From the NCBI GenBank assembly GCA_021292165.1, contig CM037883.1, forward strand, positions 6,736,934 to 6,800,933: DNA of 64,000 nucleotides, read 5' to 3'. The notes under the pieces were generated by a model. That model saw only the letters and a program-made list of their open reading frames with translations. It had not been told where the DNA came from and did no database searches. Positions within the stretch are counted from its first letter, which is position 1; each line of letters begins with the position of its first letter. Source of the stretch: Shinisaurus crocodilurus (taxonomy: Eukaryota; Chordata; Lepidosauria; Squamata; Shinisauridae). Position numbers and translations under genes: made by a program. Of this stretch, positions 54,061 to 64,000 are shown in pieces.

Positions 54061-55359
54061 TGGAACTTATTGGACCTACACTCCTGATAGGCAAGTCTAC
54101 TTAGCCCTCGCTTCTAATCCTCTGGCTTGACCCTTGGACTCTTCCAGTGTGCTCTGTCTCATGCTTCTCACCTTCTATTGCCTCAGACACCAGCTGCTCT
54201 TCGATGCCACCCATGGCCCAGCATGACAAAGGGAATTCATGGGGATATGCACAGTAGAGATTTCTGGCCTCTGGAAACCAGGTTGCAGGCTCTCCCCTCC
54301 AGAGGGAAGGAGCAGAAGAACCTGAGATGGACTCACCATCACCGAGGTTGGCATGGAAATCATGACAGCTGAAGCACAAAACATTTAGCATTTCAAACAC
54401 ATGTGACACATTGACCAGTATGGGGCTACAGACCTTTAGAATGACACCGGGTATGTAAAATACAATGCCGTAGCACACCCCAACTACATCATTCAAACTC
54501 ACTCTTCTGAAGCACTGGTCTGCCAAGGTTGAGTGTGCCTAGGTCCCTCCACACCTGTAAATTTGTTACTTCATAGGGAGTCAACCTTAACTTGATTGGC
54601 TCATGTATACAGTACAGTAGGTACGTCGGGTCCTGTTCCTTGTGAAACACATTCATCCCCTGCCCCCTGGCCAGTAGTGTGCAGATTTCAGGCTTCTAGG
54701 GTCTAGAAGGGGATGGTTTTTTGCTAGAACCCTGAGATACACCAATTGGTGCTAGATGCAAAATAGTGGCTCAGGCAGGTGGATGTATGTTTAGAATTAA
54801 GGAACAGGGTGCTTCAGGGTTCTTTTCCAGCAACCTAATTTTTTGGGAGGGTGGGGGACAACCCTGCCCTCAACCTTGTGTGTGCATGTACGTGTGTAAT
54901 ATAGATCTGACACTTTCATTGTGTACTTGATGCAACTGATGAAGTAAGACTCTTACTGATGAAGTAAACACACAAGCCACACAATACACTAGTTCAGTTA
55001 CGGTACTTAAGATACTATAGGACTCTGTTCCTTCTCCATATTCAAATAAGTTTGCAAGTATTCATTATTAGGTATATTATTATTATTATTTTTAACTTAA
55101 TGTCTGCAGATTTGCCTAATGCTTTACTGAAACCAGTTATGTTGCCAGCAATATCCTCATCCTCAAGCCATGAGTCCCAGATATCCTATGCGCAAGGGCA
55201 AATATCTCAGAATCTCCCAACTGAATGTGCAGGTAAAGCAAAAGCTCACAGCCAGGAAACAATCACCACATCATCATCACAAAAGTCGACAGAGGGTTCC
55301 TTTTCCATCCTTTTCTGCAATGTCAAACACTCTAAAACCATCACAGACAGCCATAATAC

Positions 55360-55600
55360 TTAGCATTTACGCAGCGCTTGTTCCAGTGCTTGTTCCAGTA
55401 CTCAGAAGTGTTCCCAGTCCATTCTCTCAGTAATCCTTACAACAGTTATGGCAGCTGAGTATTGTCATCCTTATCCTGCAGATTTGGGGACCTGGGACTT
55501 GCCTCAGACCACCTAGTGAGTTCATGGCAGAAGCGAGGAGATTTGAACCTGGGACGGTTTGGTTCACAGCTCAATCTCTTTAGCCACTACGCTACACTAC
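55360..55600 (-). mobile_element. MIR-like SINE
   Basis: On the minus strand the order is tRNA-like head (rc of TTAGCCACTACGCTACACTA), B box (rc of GGAGATTTGAACCTGGGAC), CORE (rc of CCTGCAGATTTGGGGACC) and the 3' part (rc of AATCCTTACAACAGTTATGG). This is a classical MIR architecture. Confidence 0.7.
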
Positions 55601-55759
55601 CATGGCACAAGACACCAGGGAAATACCAGAGACCGTCTCCCACACCCTCAGAAGAAAGAATACATACTGCAGCTCCCACACTTAAGAACCACTCTAACCT
55701 GAAGATGATACAGAAAGAAAAGTGAAATGTTGCTGTCAAGTCAATGCGCTATTACCTAA

Positions 55760-55761
<2 letters not shown>

Positions 55762-55803
<42 letters not shown>
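55762..55803. repeat. (GT)n microsatellite
   Basis: A pure run of about 21 GT units. Confidence 0.95.
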
Positions 55804-55805
<2 letters not shown>

Positions 55806-55854
55806 GACACACAAGAAAAAGCAGCCTCCTTTAGTCCTTCCATTGAGATTGTAT

Positions 55855-55985
55855 TTACAAAACTGTAGTTGCTTCATTTTTTTTCTTTGTGTCATTTCAT
55901 TATTACAGAGTTGAGATCACTAGCCATCTGCAGTTTCATTTCATCAAGCTCCGATTTGTCCTTGGAGCAATGTCATCTGGGACGT
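55855..55985. other. Candidate conserved non-coding segment
   Basis: TTTCATTTCATCAAGCTCCG and ATTTGTCCTTGGAGCAATGT lie in a unique stretch between two microsatellites. It has the look of an old exapted element or enhancer core, but only alignment could show conservation. Confidence 0.25.
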
Positions 55986-55989
55986 TAAA

Positions 55990-56026
55990 AAGAGAGAGGG
56001 GGAGAGAGAGAGAGAGAGAGAGAGAG
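55990..56026. repeat. (GA)n microsatellite
   Basis: Nearly pure GA run. Confidence 0.9.
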
Positions 56027-56836
56027 TCTGCTTTCCACCACTGACAGTTCTTTATGCCTTACTGTAAATATGCCTCCCCCTGCCACACCACATACACTCT
56101 TTATATAATTTTACCACTTCAAAATTCTTTGATATTAAAAAAATAATAATCCCAATGCACAAATACATCAACGAGGCACTCATTATTTAACCATTGCATG
56201 ATAACACACTCTATCAAGCAATTAGCAATGTTTATTTGTAGATAACTGAAGCATTTCAAAGCTACAGCTTACGAATCCTTGGAAATTGCCTAGAACTTCT
56301 AAGGTATTCGCTATGGCTCAAAAAGGGCACCCCCTCCTTTCCTTTGCATGGAACATAGGCTTTGAGCACCTCCATATTCCATCCGCATGGGTGGGGGGAT
56401 TGTACAGCGCCGCAGATGGTGCGCCGAAACTGCCAGCTGCAAAATATGACCTTGCAGTGGTGGATACAGTGCTAATAAAGCATTGCTAGAACACGGGTTC
56501 ATTTGCCAAAATCAATGGGCCATTAAGGAGTCTTCTCCTGGTGTGTCATGTCCAATGATGTCGGCATTGGGCCGGTGGACCACAGCGATACAGGCCTATT
56601 CCCTGGGGTGTGGGGCACAAGCTATAGAGCAGTTATCCAAGTCTTCGTTTTTCTGTTCTTTTTTTTGTTTTGGGGTTGGTTTTACAGTGGTTCAAAAGCC
56701 TTGCAAACCCAACTTAACCAGAGAAGATCGCCAGCCAGGCAAAAAATAAGTGAGTGTGTACACCAGAAGCAATAATAACAGCCTTACCACACCAGCACCA
56801 ACTCTCTGAAAAACTATTGCCTGTCTCCAGAGGGAA

Positions 56837-57080
56837 TGACCGGGTTCGCATGATCACTGCAACTTGTTGTGGCCTTCTGAAGTCATGACTGAGCCACAGG
56901 GGCCACGGGCACCATCCTAAATATTCCAGTCACCGCCACGGCTTGTGTCATCCGAACCCGGGGACTGTGGGTTTTGTGAAGGTTAAACAACCCTCGCAGA
57001 ACCCATGGCCTGTTTGAGGATTATGAGAGGGTTCTTTAACCCTCACATAACCCACAGTTCCTGGATTCAGATGACACGAC
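56837..57080. mobile_element. Palindromic MITE-like element
   Basis: CGTGTCATCTGAATCC (as rc near 57062-57080) mirrors GTGTCATCCGAACCCG near 56945. CCCTCGCAGAACCCATGG is likewise mirrored by AACCCTCACATAACCCAC. The motif style is similar to the 34740 element. Ends uncertain. Confidence 0.5.
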
Positions 57081-57764
57081 CAGCCGTGGCTTGAATATTC
57101 AAAATGGCTGCCCGCGCGTGCTGCAACATGCTTAAGTAAGACACGGTGGGCTGTTTGATTGTGCAAATCAGCCCAACAAGAAGCAAATGTAGAAACAAAA
57201 AGTGCTTAGGTTTTAAACGTTATTATTCTTTTAGAGGAGTGTCCAAGAGCTGGGCTCCGTGCGACTTTTCCTCCATCAGCTCACAAACAAACAACCCTAG
57301 ACTGGGAGGAGGAAAAAGATCTAGAAAGAGCTTAAGCAATTTGCCCAGGATTGCTTAAGATTAGTCCGTAGCATCATTTGGAATAGAACTGACATCTCCT
57401 GGACCGCAGCCTTGCACTGTAGCCGCAAGACCATTCATTCTCAACACCAGCTAGTGAAATGAATCATGACATGAACGGATGAACAATCCTGCCTTCCAGA
57501 TACATCCCTACAAGAAATTGGCTGCAGCTCAGCTATTCGGCCTGAGATGCCAGTGTCCATCCTCCCCTCCCCACCTCATGTTGCCCTATAAACACATCCC
57601 ATTTTCCCATGGGGCTGCCAAAGCATGGAAAGAACCAGGAGAGGGAAGCTAACGAGAGCAAAAGAGATAGACTTGTTAATTATAAGTCTGTAGCTATACA
57701 GACTTAAGTTTAGAACAAGGGCGAGGTTATCCAGACCCCCAAATTTATATGGCATTTCGTCGTC

Positions 57765-57765
<1 letters not shown>

Positions 57766-57810
<45 letters not shown>
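57766..57810. repeat. (AAT)n microsatellite
   Basis: Fifteen AAT units. Confidence 0.95.
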
Positions 57811-57812
<2 letters not shown>

Positions 57813-58734
57813 GTGTGCCTGTTCTAGGTGCATGTTTTAATATACAAGCACAACAAGAGGTGGAACTGATAGGAGAAAAAGGGGCAAAACTGAGAGGCTT
57901 CAACGCATCTCACTTTCAGGGCCCAGGCTGCTCAGCCGCGCACAAGCCGCAAGTCCCTCCCAGTTGTCAAGTCCTGACAACTACTCTTGTTGCCAAACAT
58001 TAAACACTGGATCGAGGTTTCCCAAGCTTTGATAAGCAGGGGACTGATTGAAAACGGGGAGGGGCAGTTTAAAAAAGAGAGACACACCCCTCAAGCGTTT
58101 CTGCCAGAGTCACTATACTGAGCATGCCTCCTCTGGGGACGCGTGCTTTGGGCTCACCGCAGGCTTTAATTAAATTTATTTATTTCTCTGCACACGCTTA
58201 GCAGCTCTCTCAGCACACTCGTGTGTCCTGGCACACAGTTCAGGAATTGGTGCACTAGCTATTTAACGTTGATTTCTCTTCCTCCAGCTTTGGGGGGAAA
58301 AAGGGATCTCCTGATTTTGCCTCTCCCCCAACACATCTCACCTTCAGATGTGGCCTCCTGTTTAGCCCAAGAGCTCAGCTTGCTCGATCAAAGCAAAGCT
58401 CTGCTGGGTCCCGTCTCTCTCCCCCCCCCCCGCACCCCGGTCGACTGTGCATATCTTCCAGACAGATGTATGCTAATTCAGATAGCTCAGCTCCCTGGTT
58501 TTCCAGCAGACATGTTTTAGCTTCTTGAGTTTAAGCTAAGTCTCAGTTCACTCTTCTCTTTCCCCTCCCAAGAGACACTCTGCTTTTAAACAGCTGCACG
58601 GCAGACAGAAATTCAGCAAGTGCAGTTTCCCCATCACTGTAGTCTCACGTCAGGAAACGGGGGGGGGGGGGTTGCAGCGGGAGGAGAAAAGACAGTGACA
58701 GCACTTTCCAAAACCAAGACAATCCAAAGGAAAT

Positions 58735-60280
58735 CTCAAAAAGTTCCTAGAAGAACGATTTATTGAAGCACAACAGATACATGCACAGTAAAAGACAGAA
58801 GAAAGAACTGGTGGTTCAACTACGCAATGAGGATGGCAAATTGATAACAGAAGACAAAGAAAAGGCAGAAGTGTTCAATTCCTACTTCGGCTCGGTCTTC
58901 TCCCAAAAGAGGGTCTATGACCCCCCTGGCAAACCTGAAGTGCAGACTGAAGGGGCAGAATTGCAGCTTGAGATTGATAGGCAAATGGTCAAGGAGCACC
59001 TGATTACTCTGAACGAGTTTAAATCTCCAGGGCCTGATGAGCTGCATCCTAGAGTAATAAAGGAACTGGCAGAAGAACTCTCAGAACCACTGTCTATTAT
59101 CTTTGAGAAATCATGGAGGACAGGTGAAGTGCCAGACGACTGGAGGAGGGCAAATGTTGTTCCCATCTTCAAAAAGGGCAAGAAGGAGGAACCTGGGAAC
59201 TATAGGCCAGTCAGTCTGACATCAATCCCCGGGAAGATTTTGGAGCAGATTATAAAGAAGTCAGTCTGCAAGCACCTTGAAAACAATGCAGTGATTACTA
59301 GAAGCCAGCATGGATTTGTCAAGAACAAATCCTGTCAGACTAATCTGATCTCATTTTTTGATCGGGTAACCTCCCTTGTGGACTGTGGGAATGCTGTGGA
59401 CATTATATACCTGGACTTCAGCAAAGCTTTCGACAAAGTGCCTCATGATATCCTGATTAGTAAGCTAGCTAAGAGTGGGCTAGATGGAACAACTATCAGG
59501 TGGATCCACAATTGGCTACAGAATCGGACTCAAAGAGTGCTTATCAATGGTTCCTTCTCAAACTGGGGAGAGGTAACGAGCGGGGTACCACAGGAGAAGG
59601 ATCTTGGAATTGTGGTAGATCACAAACTGAATATGAGCCAGCAATGCGATGCGGCTGCAAAGAAGGCAAATACAATTTTGGGCTGTATTAATAGAAGTAT
59701 AGCTTCCAAATCGCGGGAAGTGATAATTCCCCTTTACTCGGCACTGGTTAGGCCTCATCTTGAGTACTGCGTCCAGTTCTGGGCACCTCACTTTAAGAAG
59801 GACATAGACAAACTGGAGAGGGTTCAGAGGAGGGCAACAAGGATGATAAAGGGACTGGAAACAAGGCCCTATGAGGAGAGACTGAAAGAACTGGGCATGT
59901 TTAGCCTTCAGAAGAGGAGACTGAGGGGAGATATGATCGCACTCTTCCAGTATTTGAAGGGATGTCACACAGAGGAGGGCAAAGATCTCTTCTCGTTCAT
60001 CCCAGTTTGCAGGACACGGAATAATGGGCTCAAGTTACAGGAACCTAGATTCCACCTAAACATCAGGAAAAATTTCCTGACTGTCAGAGCAATAAGACAA
60101 TGGAATCAACTACCTAGGGAGGTCGTGGGCTCTCCCACTCTGGAGGCATTCAAGGTGCAGCTGGACAGACATCTGTCAGAGATGCTTTGACCTAGATTCC
60201 TGCATTGAGCAGGGGGTTGGACTCGATGGCCTTGTAAGGCCCCTTCCAACTCTACTTTTCTATGATTCTATGATTCTATT
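58735..60280 (+). mobile_element. CR1 LINE, 5'-truncated, RT catalytic core deleted
   Basis: A single open frame (58763-60190, 475 codons) encodes the CR1 reverse transcriptase. It contains RT motifs NYRPVSLTSIPGKILEQII and IIYLDFSKAFDKVPHDIL (motif A). The frame then jumps from TSGVPQ straight to EKDLGIVVDHKLN at 59593/59594. The segment normally in between, including the YADD catalytic motif, is missing. The C-terminal part (LVRPHLEYCVQFWAPHFKKD, ERVQRRATRMIKGL) and the 3' UTR ending in ATTCTATG repeats are intact. The deletion is in frame. The copy cannot encode active RT, and the endonuclease is also missing. Confidence 0.95.
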
Positions 60281-60650
60281 TAACACAAAGTTTGAGTATA
60301 ATTTAACTTCGTAAGCAGCAATCATTTCATGAAAACCTCTCATGAAAGAGACATGGGACACCTCTGACAAAGAGTTACCTATTAGTCAAAATGCCATAAG
60401 GGTTAACATACTTTCTGGTGAGTTTCAATAAACAGGTTTTATGGTACCCTTCAGAGGTTCACCTCACTTGATTTAACGGCAATGACAGAAAACTACAGGA
60501 TTGCTCCTGATTTTCAGGAAAGTTGAGACCAAAAGGGAGTTCAGTGGCACAAACAAAGGGGCATATGCTGATGGATAAGTGCAGAGGCCAAGTGTGATGG
60601 GGTTTATACCAGGTAAATGGTGCTATAATACCCCTTGCAATTCCTTAAAA

Positions 60651-60893
60651 GAGCACCAGTGTGGCATAGTGGTGAGAGTGTTGGACTGGGACTCGGGAGA
60701 TCCGGGTTCTAGTCCCCGCTCGGCCACGAGGCTCACCGGGTAACTTCAGGCCAGTCACTGTCTCTCAGACTAACCTACCTCACAGGTTGTTGTGAGCATA
60801 AACTGGAGAGGAGGAGGACTATGTAAGCCACCTTGGGTTCCTTTCAGGAAAAAAGGCAGGGTATAAATATAATTAATTAATTAATTAATTAAA
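60651..60893 (+). mobile_element. CORE/MIR-like SINE
   Basis: A well preserved copy: AGTGTGGCATAGTGGTGAGA, CCGGGTTCTAGTCCCCGC, GTTGTTGTGAGCATAAACTG, ending GGGTATAAATATAATTAATT. Confidence 0.9.
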
Positions 60894-61129
60894 GCACCAA
60901 ACTGAGAAACCAGCATCAAGGGACTCGGCATTAGCACCTGCCTCATCCCACCGCCTTGCAGACTGATAAAGCCTGCTGCCTGAAGAGAAATGCTGGAAGG
61001 GCGCTTGGTGAAGAAAGAGACTGAGTAATGTCAAAACTCTTGAGTGTGTGTCAGAACTGAAGGAGGAATGGCAATCTTTACCTCCCCAGGTGAGAGATGG
61101 AGAAGGAATTGTGAGAGAAGACCCGCTTA

Positions 61130-61249
61130 GGGTGCAATCCTATGCAAGTTTAGACAGAAAAAAGTCCTGCAACTCCCAGCATAGCTGGCTGGGGGCATGC
61201 TGGGAGTTGTAGGACTTTTTCCTGTCTAAACTTGCATAGGATCGTGCCT
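61130..61249. mobile_element. Harbinger-like MITE
   Basis: Ends GGGTGCAATCCTATGC and GCATAGGATCGTGCC, flanked by TTA on both sides. The two arms meet around CAGCATAGCTGGCTGG. Both arms carry the CTCCCAGCAT / ATGCTGGGAG core. Confidence 0.85.
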
Positions 61250-62009
61250 TTAAGAGCTGGGCGGAAGGCTGCCACATGTGGCTGCCAACCAGTGTTTGTA
61301 GGCGAATTGTGGAGAAACCCGTGTTGCCTTTGTGAAATGGAGACTGATTGATCCTTGTAGGGACTTGGTTTTTTATATATAGTTCTGTGTTGTTGTATTC
61401 TCTCTCGTTTAGTGCTAAACTGTGGGATTAGGTTAGTTTATGTGTACAGTTCTATTTGATATTGTATGTATTGATATTTTTATTATGTATTTATCTACCA
61501 ACACTACAGCTATTTGTAAGTGTTCCTACTGTATTTTTTTTAATACTTCCGTTACATATACTGTTGTTGATTTGAAACGTTGTTGTAAATTATATTTACC
61601 GCTGTTCATTTGTTATGCTGTGAGACGCTTTGGGCACAACTGGGGGATAACTGAGGAAGGACACACACTACAGTGTGAACAGCAGAAGCAAATAATGGTA
61701 ATATGAGAAACCGATTACGGTATGTGAAAAGATGGTTAACGTCTCTGACCGCTCCGAAGGTTAATTCACACCCAAACAATAACGACTGCAGGAAAAATGG
61801 CATTTCTAGACAAGAGGCATTGTGGGTCTTGCTGCTTCTACCGAGACAGAGCAAGTCAACAGATAACTTCCCTTTGTCTGTGCAACAAAATGAATTAAGC
61901 TTAGAGAATGCCTGCTCAGTGGCACCCCTGTAGCTAAGCACTCTGGAGATGATCCAGGGAGCCCAAAGTTATCGCTGACCCCAGGGCTCCCAATCCGCTT
62001 TGCAAGGAG

Positions 62010-62235
62010 CTGATGTCTCCTCTCACTTTATGAATTATTTAATGGGTTAAAACCTGGTCAAGGCTTTCTTTATGCAAGGCATGGTGATGCAGTGGGCAAA
62101 GAGGACAGAGGCTTGCATTAAACAAGGTTAAAGTCGTCTCCAGCAACTGCACTCTCTGTCTGCAGCTTTATTGACTTAAATCATACTGGGCACTGCAGCC
62201 AACAAATCATTAAATTCATTCCATTCTTTTGATGG
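62010..62235. other. Unique segment, candidate regulatory element
   Basis: ATGAATTATTTAATGGGTTA, TGACTTAAATCA and AAATCATTAAATTCATTCC give clustered homeodomain-type AT sites in repeat-free DNA. Function is unproven. Confidence 0.25.
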
Positions 62236-62339
62236 TTACCAACTACAAAAAAAAAGGGCAGGCAAACATTAAACAAATTGAGAAAGGAAGACCGAAAGAG
62301 TGCAAGGAGGAGCCCTCAAAGGCAGGGAACGAGGGACAT

Positions 62340-62341
<2 letters not shown>

Positions 62342-62370
<29 letters not shown>
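62342..62370. repeat. (CA)n microsatellite
   Basis: A pure run of 14 CA units. Confidence 0.95.
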
Positions 62371-62372
<2 letters not shown>

Positions 62373-62892
62373 GAATCACTGTGGAATACTGGCCTGTCAC
62401 TAAAGGACAAACACTGCAAATCCTGGGGTGTTTAAACACAAGCAAAATTACCAATATTTGTAGGCAGAAGTACCACCCATGGTCTCTTTTGGAAACAGAT
62501 TTATTGGAGGGATTTACTCGGGCAGACTAAATAAATTACTGGGCAATCAAGAAACTTGAATTTGGCCATTTAGAAAAGGGATCTGCATGTGCCTTGATTA
62601 ACTCAGAAGCTGCGTCCCAGAAATTGGGACCGGGGGGGGGGGATTATCCAAGATCAGAACCCGGTTCACATTATCAGGGCAGGGGAAATAAGCCATGGTG
62701 GCTTATTTCCCCCACCATGATCATGTGACCCAGGGCCAGGTGTGTCCCTGCCCCCGTAAGGCCCTGACAGCCTGATAATCTTCCTGATGGAATGTCTATG
62801 TCTATGTATTGCATCTCTTCTGGAATGCTGTTGGTAGCCCGTCCACAAGAATGATTTCAGGCTCACCTTGCCCAGGAGGCAATAATCTAAAA

Positions 62893-63005
62893 CAGGGCTC
62901 TCCAACCTTGGGTCCCCAGATGTTGCTGGACTATAGCTCCCAGAATCCCTTGCCATTAGCCATGCTGGCTAGGTATGCTGGGAGCTGTAGGCCAGCAACA
63001 TCTGG
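62893..63005. mobile_element. hAT MITE, truncated at the right end
   Basis: Starts CAGGGCTCTCCAACCTTGGG and follows the 16811 copy to CAGCAACATCTGG, where it stops about 23 bp short of the right terminus. Confidence 0.85.
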
Positions 63006-63834
63006 CTTGTGTTTGCAACATCTAGCAGCAGCCAGGCTGTTGTGAATGACAGATGCCCTTCGGAGCAATGCACCAACATAGCCAGACCAAGCTGGAAGTA
63101 GGTGTCTTTGCATCCTAGGCAGCACCAACTTAACCTGTAAACCAGAAAGAGACAGGGCATGCGAGCTGAGAAATCTCTCTTGCTGGCGCTGAAGAGAGCT
63201 CCCAAGGATGTCAATGTGTGAATGTTGATACTTTGGGGACGGGATGCATCCGTTGCTGGTTTGGAGGCCCTAGCAGAAGCCCAAACCTGCTACTCCCTGG
63301 AGCTGGCCCTGACCGCAGCCATTCCATCTATGTGAGTATACTCTGGGCTACAACCCATGCTTCTTAGCCCTGATTACGTTTCTGCAGCCCAGAGTAACTC
63401 AAGAGTCCATGTAAACAGTGGCCTATTTATAATTACTCCTTCCCATGCAATGGTTCTGAAACTAAAAATATTTCTAGAAGCAACAGGCAGACATATGCTT
63501 GGAAAGTGATGTTATCTCACTGTATGAAGGTGGATTCTGTGGGCGATTTATTTTGCTGATGCAGCGCAGTACATGCTCTGTGATCCAGTGGATTCTCTAA
63601 TGACCACTAGGCCACCCATCACTTTGGATCACAGTCCTGGAGCTACAGGACGTAGTCTGCTGTTGAAACTTAAGCAAGATCTGGTTCTGTAAACTGCCAG
63701 GATGGGAGACAGCCTAGAAATTGTACATAAGCTCCTCAGCAGAAGTGCAGGATACAACTGAGTGTCATGCATAAAATTGGGATCGGGCTTGAATCTGTAA
63801 TCAGGTAGCAAAGCATTAGCTAGCAAGAGTCACA

Positions 63835-63960
63835 AAGAGGCAGTGTGATCCAATGGGCAGAGCACTGGGATTGGACCCGGAACACTTAAGATTCAAATAC
63901 ATCCGGTGGACAAGTCACATCTCCACTTACATAAAACGGGATTAAAATGACCTTCTGTCA
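63835..63960 (+). mobile_element. MIR-like SINE fragment
   Basis: AGGCAGTGTGATCCAATGGG and CAGAGCACTGGGATTGGACC resemble a MIR head. CTTACATAAAACGGGATTAAA resembles the CORE end. Confidence 0.5.
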
Positions 63961-64000
63961 AAAAGGTGATAACAACCTGTTTTCCACATTTGCAAGACAA

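Larger units (their letters stand above)
41424..64000 (-). other. MAMLD1: Large MAMLD1 intron (to window end)
   Basis: No further minus-strand exon with mastermind-like sequence is visible, so the whole stretch is taken as intron. It is dominated by SINEs, MITEs and a CR1 LINE. Unassigned gaps such as 41430-42180, 42420-43130, 43290-44480, 50250-51250, 52250-52890, 54070-55350, 57100-57760, 57820-58730, 60900-61120, 61260-62000 and 63010-63830 show nothing I can name beyond short simple repeats. Human MAMLD1 also has long introns in its 5' half. Confidence 0.65.

Noticed and set aside
55762..55803. Simple repeats as CRISPR-like or other arrays
   Set aside because: These are ordinary dinucleotide and trinucleotide microsatellites; there are no spacers or associated genes, and the DNA is eukaryotic.

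Overview
The window is vertebrate nuclear DNA, most probably from a squamate reptile (lizard or snake). Genes are split into short exons with canonical GT-AG borders. The repeat mixture is CR1, L2 and L1 LINEs, 5S-rRNA-derived and tRNA-derived SINEs, and many hAT-like and Harbinger-like MITEs, which fits squamates much better than birds or mammals. There are no bacterial-type operons, tRNA genes or CRISPR arrays. Almost all long open frames outside the two genes come from transposable elements or are chance frames.

Two host genes are present, both on the minus strand in a head-to-tail arrangement. MAMLD1 (mastermind-like domain containing 1) contributes its last three coding exons (41423-41268, 39930-39849, 38706-37691) and a probable 3' UTR down to about 35690. 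The rest of the gene lies beyond 64000, so 41424-64000 reads as one very large intron filled with repeats. MTM1 (myotubularin) contributes its 5' part: a CpG-island promoter and non-coding exon 1 near 27133-27364, then coding exons 2 to 6 (13832-13770, 13438-13366, 10278-10184, 7861-7751, 6274-6173). Coding exon lengths of 63, 73, 95, 111 and 102 nt agree with the human gene as I recall it. The remaining phosphatase exons lie beyond position 1. The MAMLD1-MTM1 order and orientation match human Xq28, which supports both identifications.

Layout: 1-6172, MTM1 intron 6 with a degraded RTE-like LINE and a nearly full-length L2 LINE; 6173-13832, MTM1 exons 6 to 2; 13833-27132, MTM1 intron 1 with nested transposons; 27133-27460, MTM1 promoter island; about 27460-35690, intergenic DNA with composite SINEs and an L1 insertion bounded by a 15-bp target-site duplication; 35690-41423, MAMLD1 3' end; 41424-64000, MAMLD1 intron.

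The two genes are not a pathway pair. MTM1 encodes an endosomal PI3P/PI(3,5)P2 phosphatase and MAMLD1 a nuclear coactivator-like protein. The unusual material is in the mobile DNA: a composite 5S rRNA + tRNA SINE seen twice with the same junction, a 5S SINE family carrying a CR1 3' tail, a 135-bp perfect-hairpin hAT MITE, a hAT element packed with CGAGTC motifs, and two MITE families with different target-site duplications that share one core containing a ZNF143-like motif.
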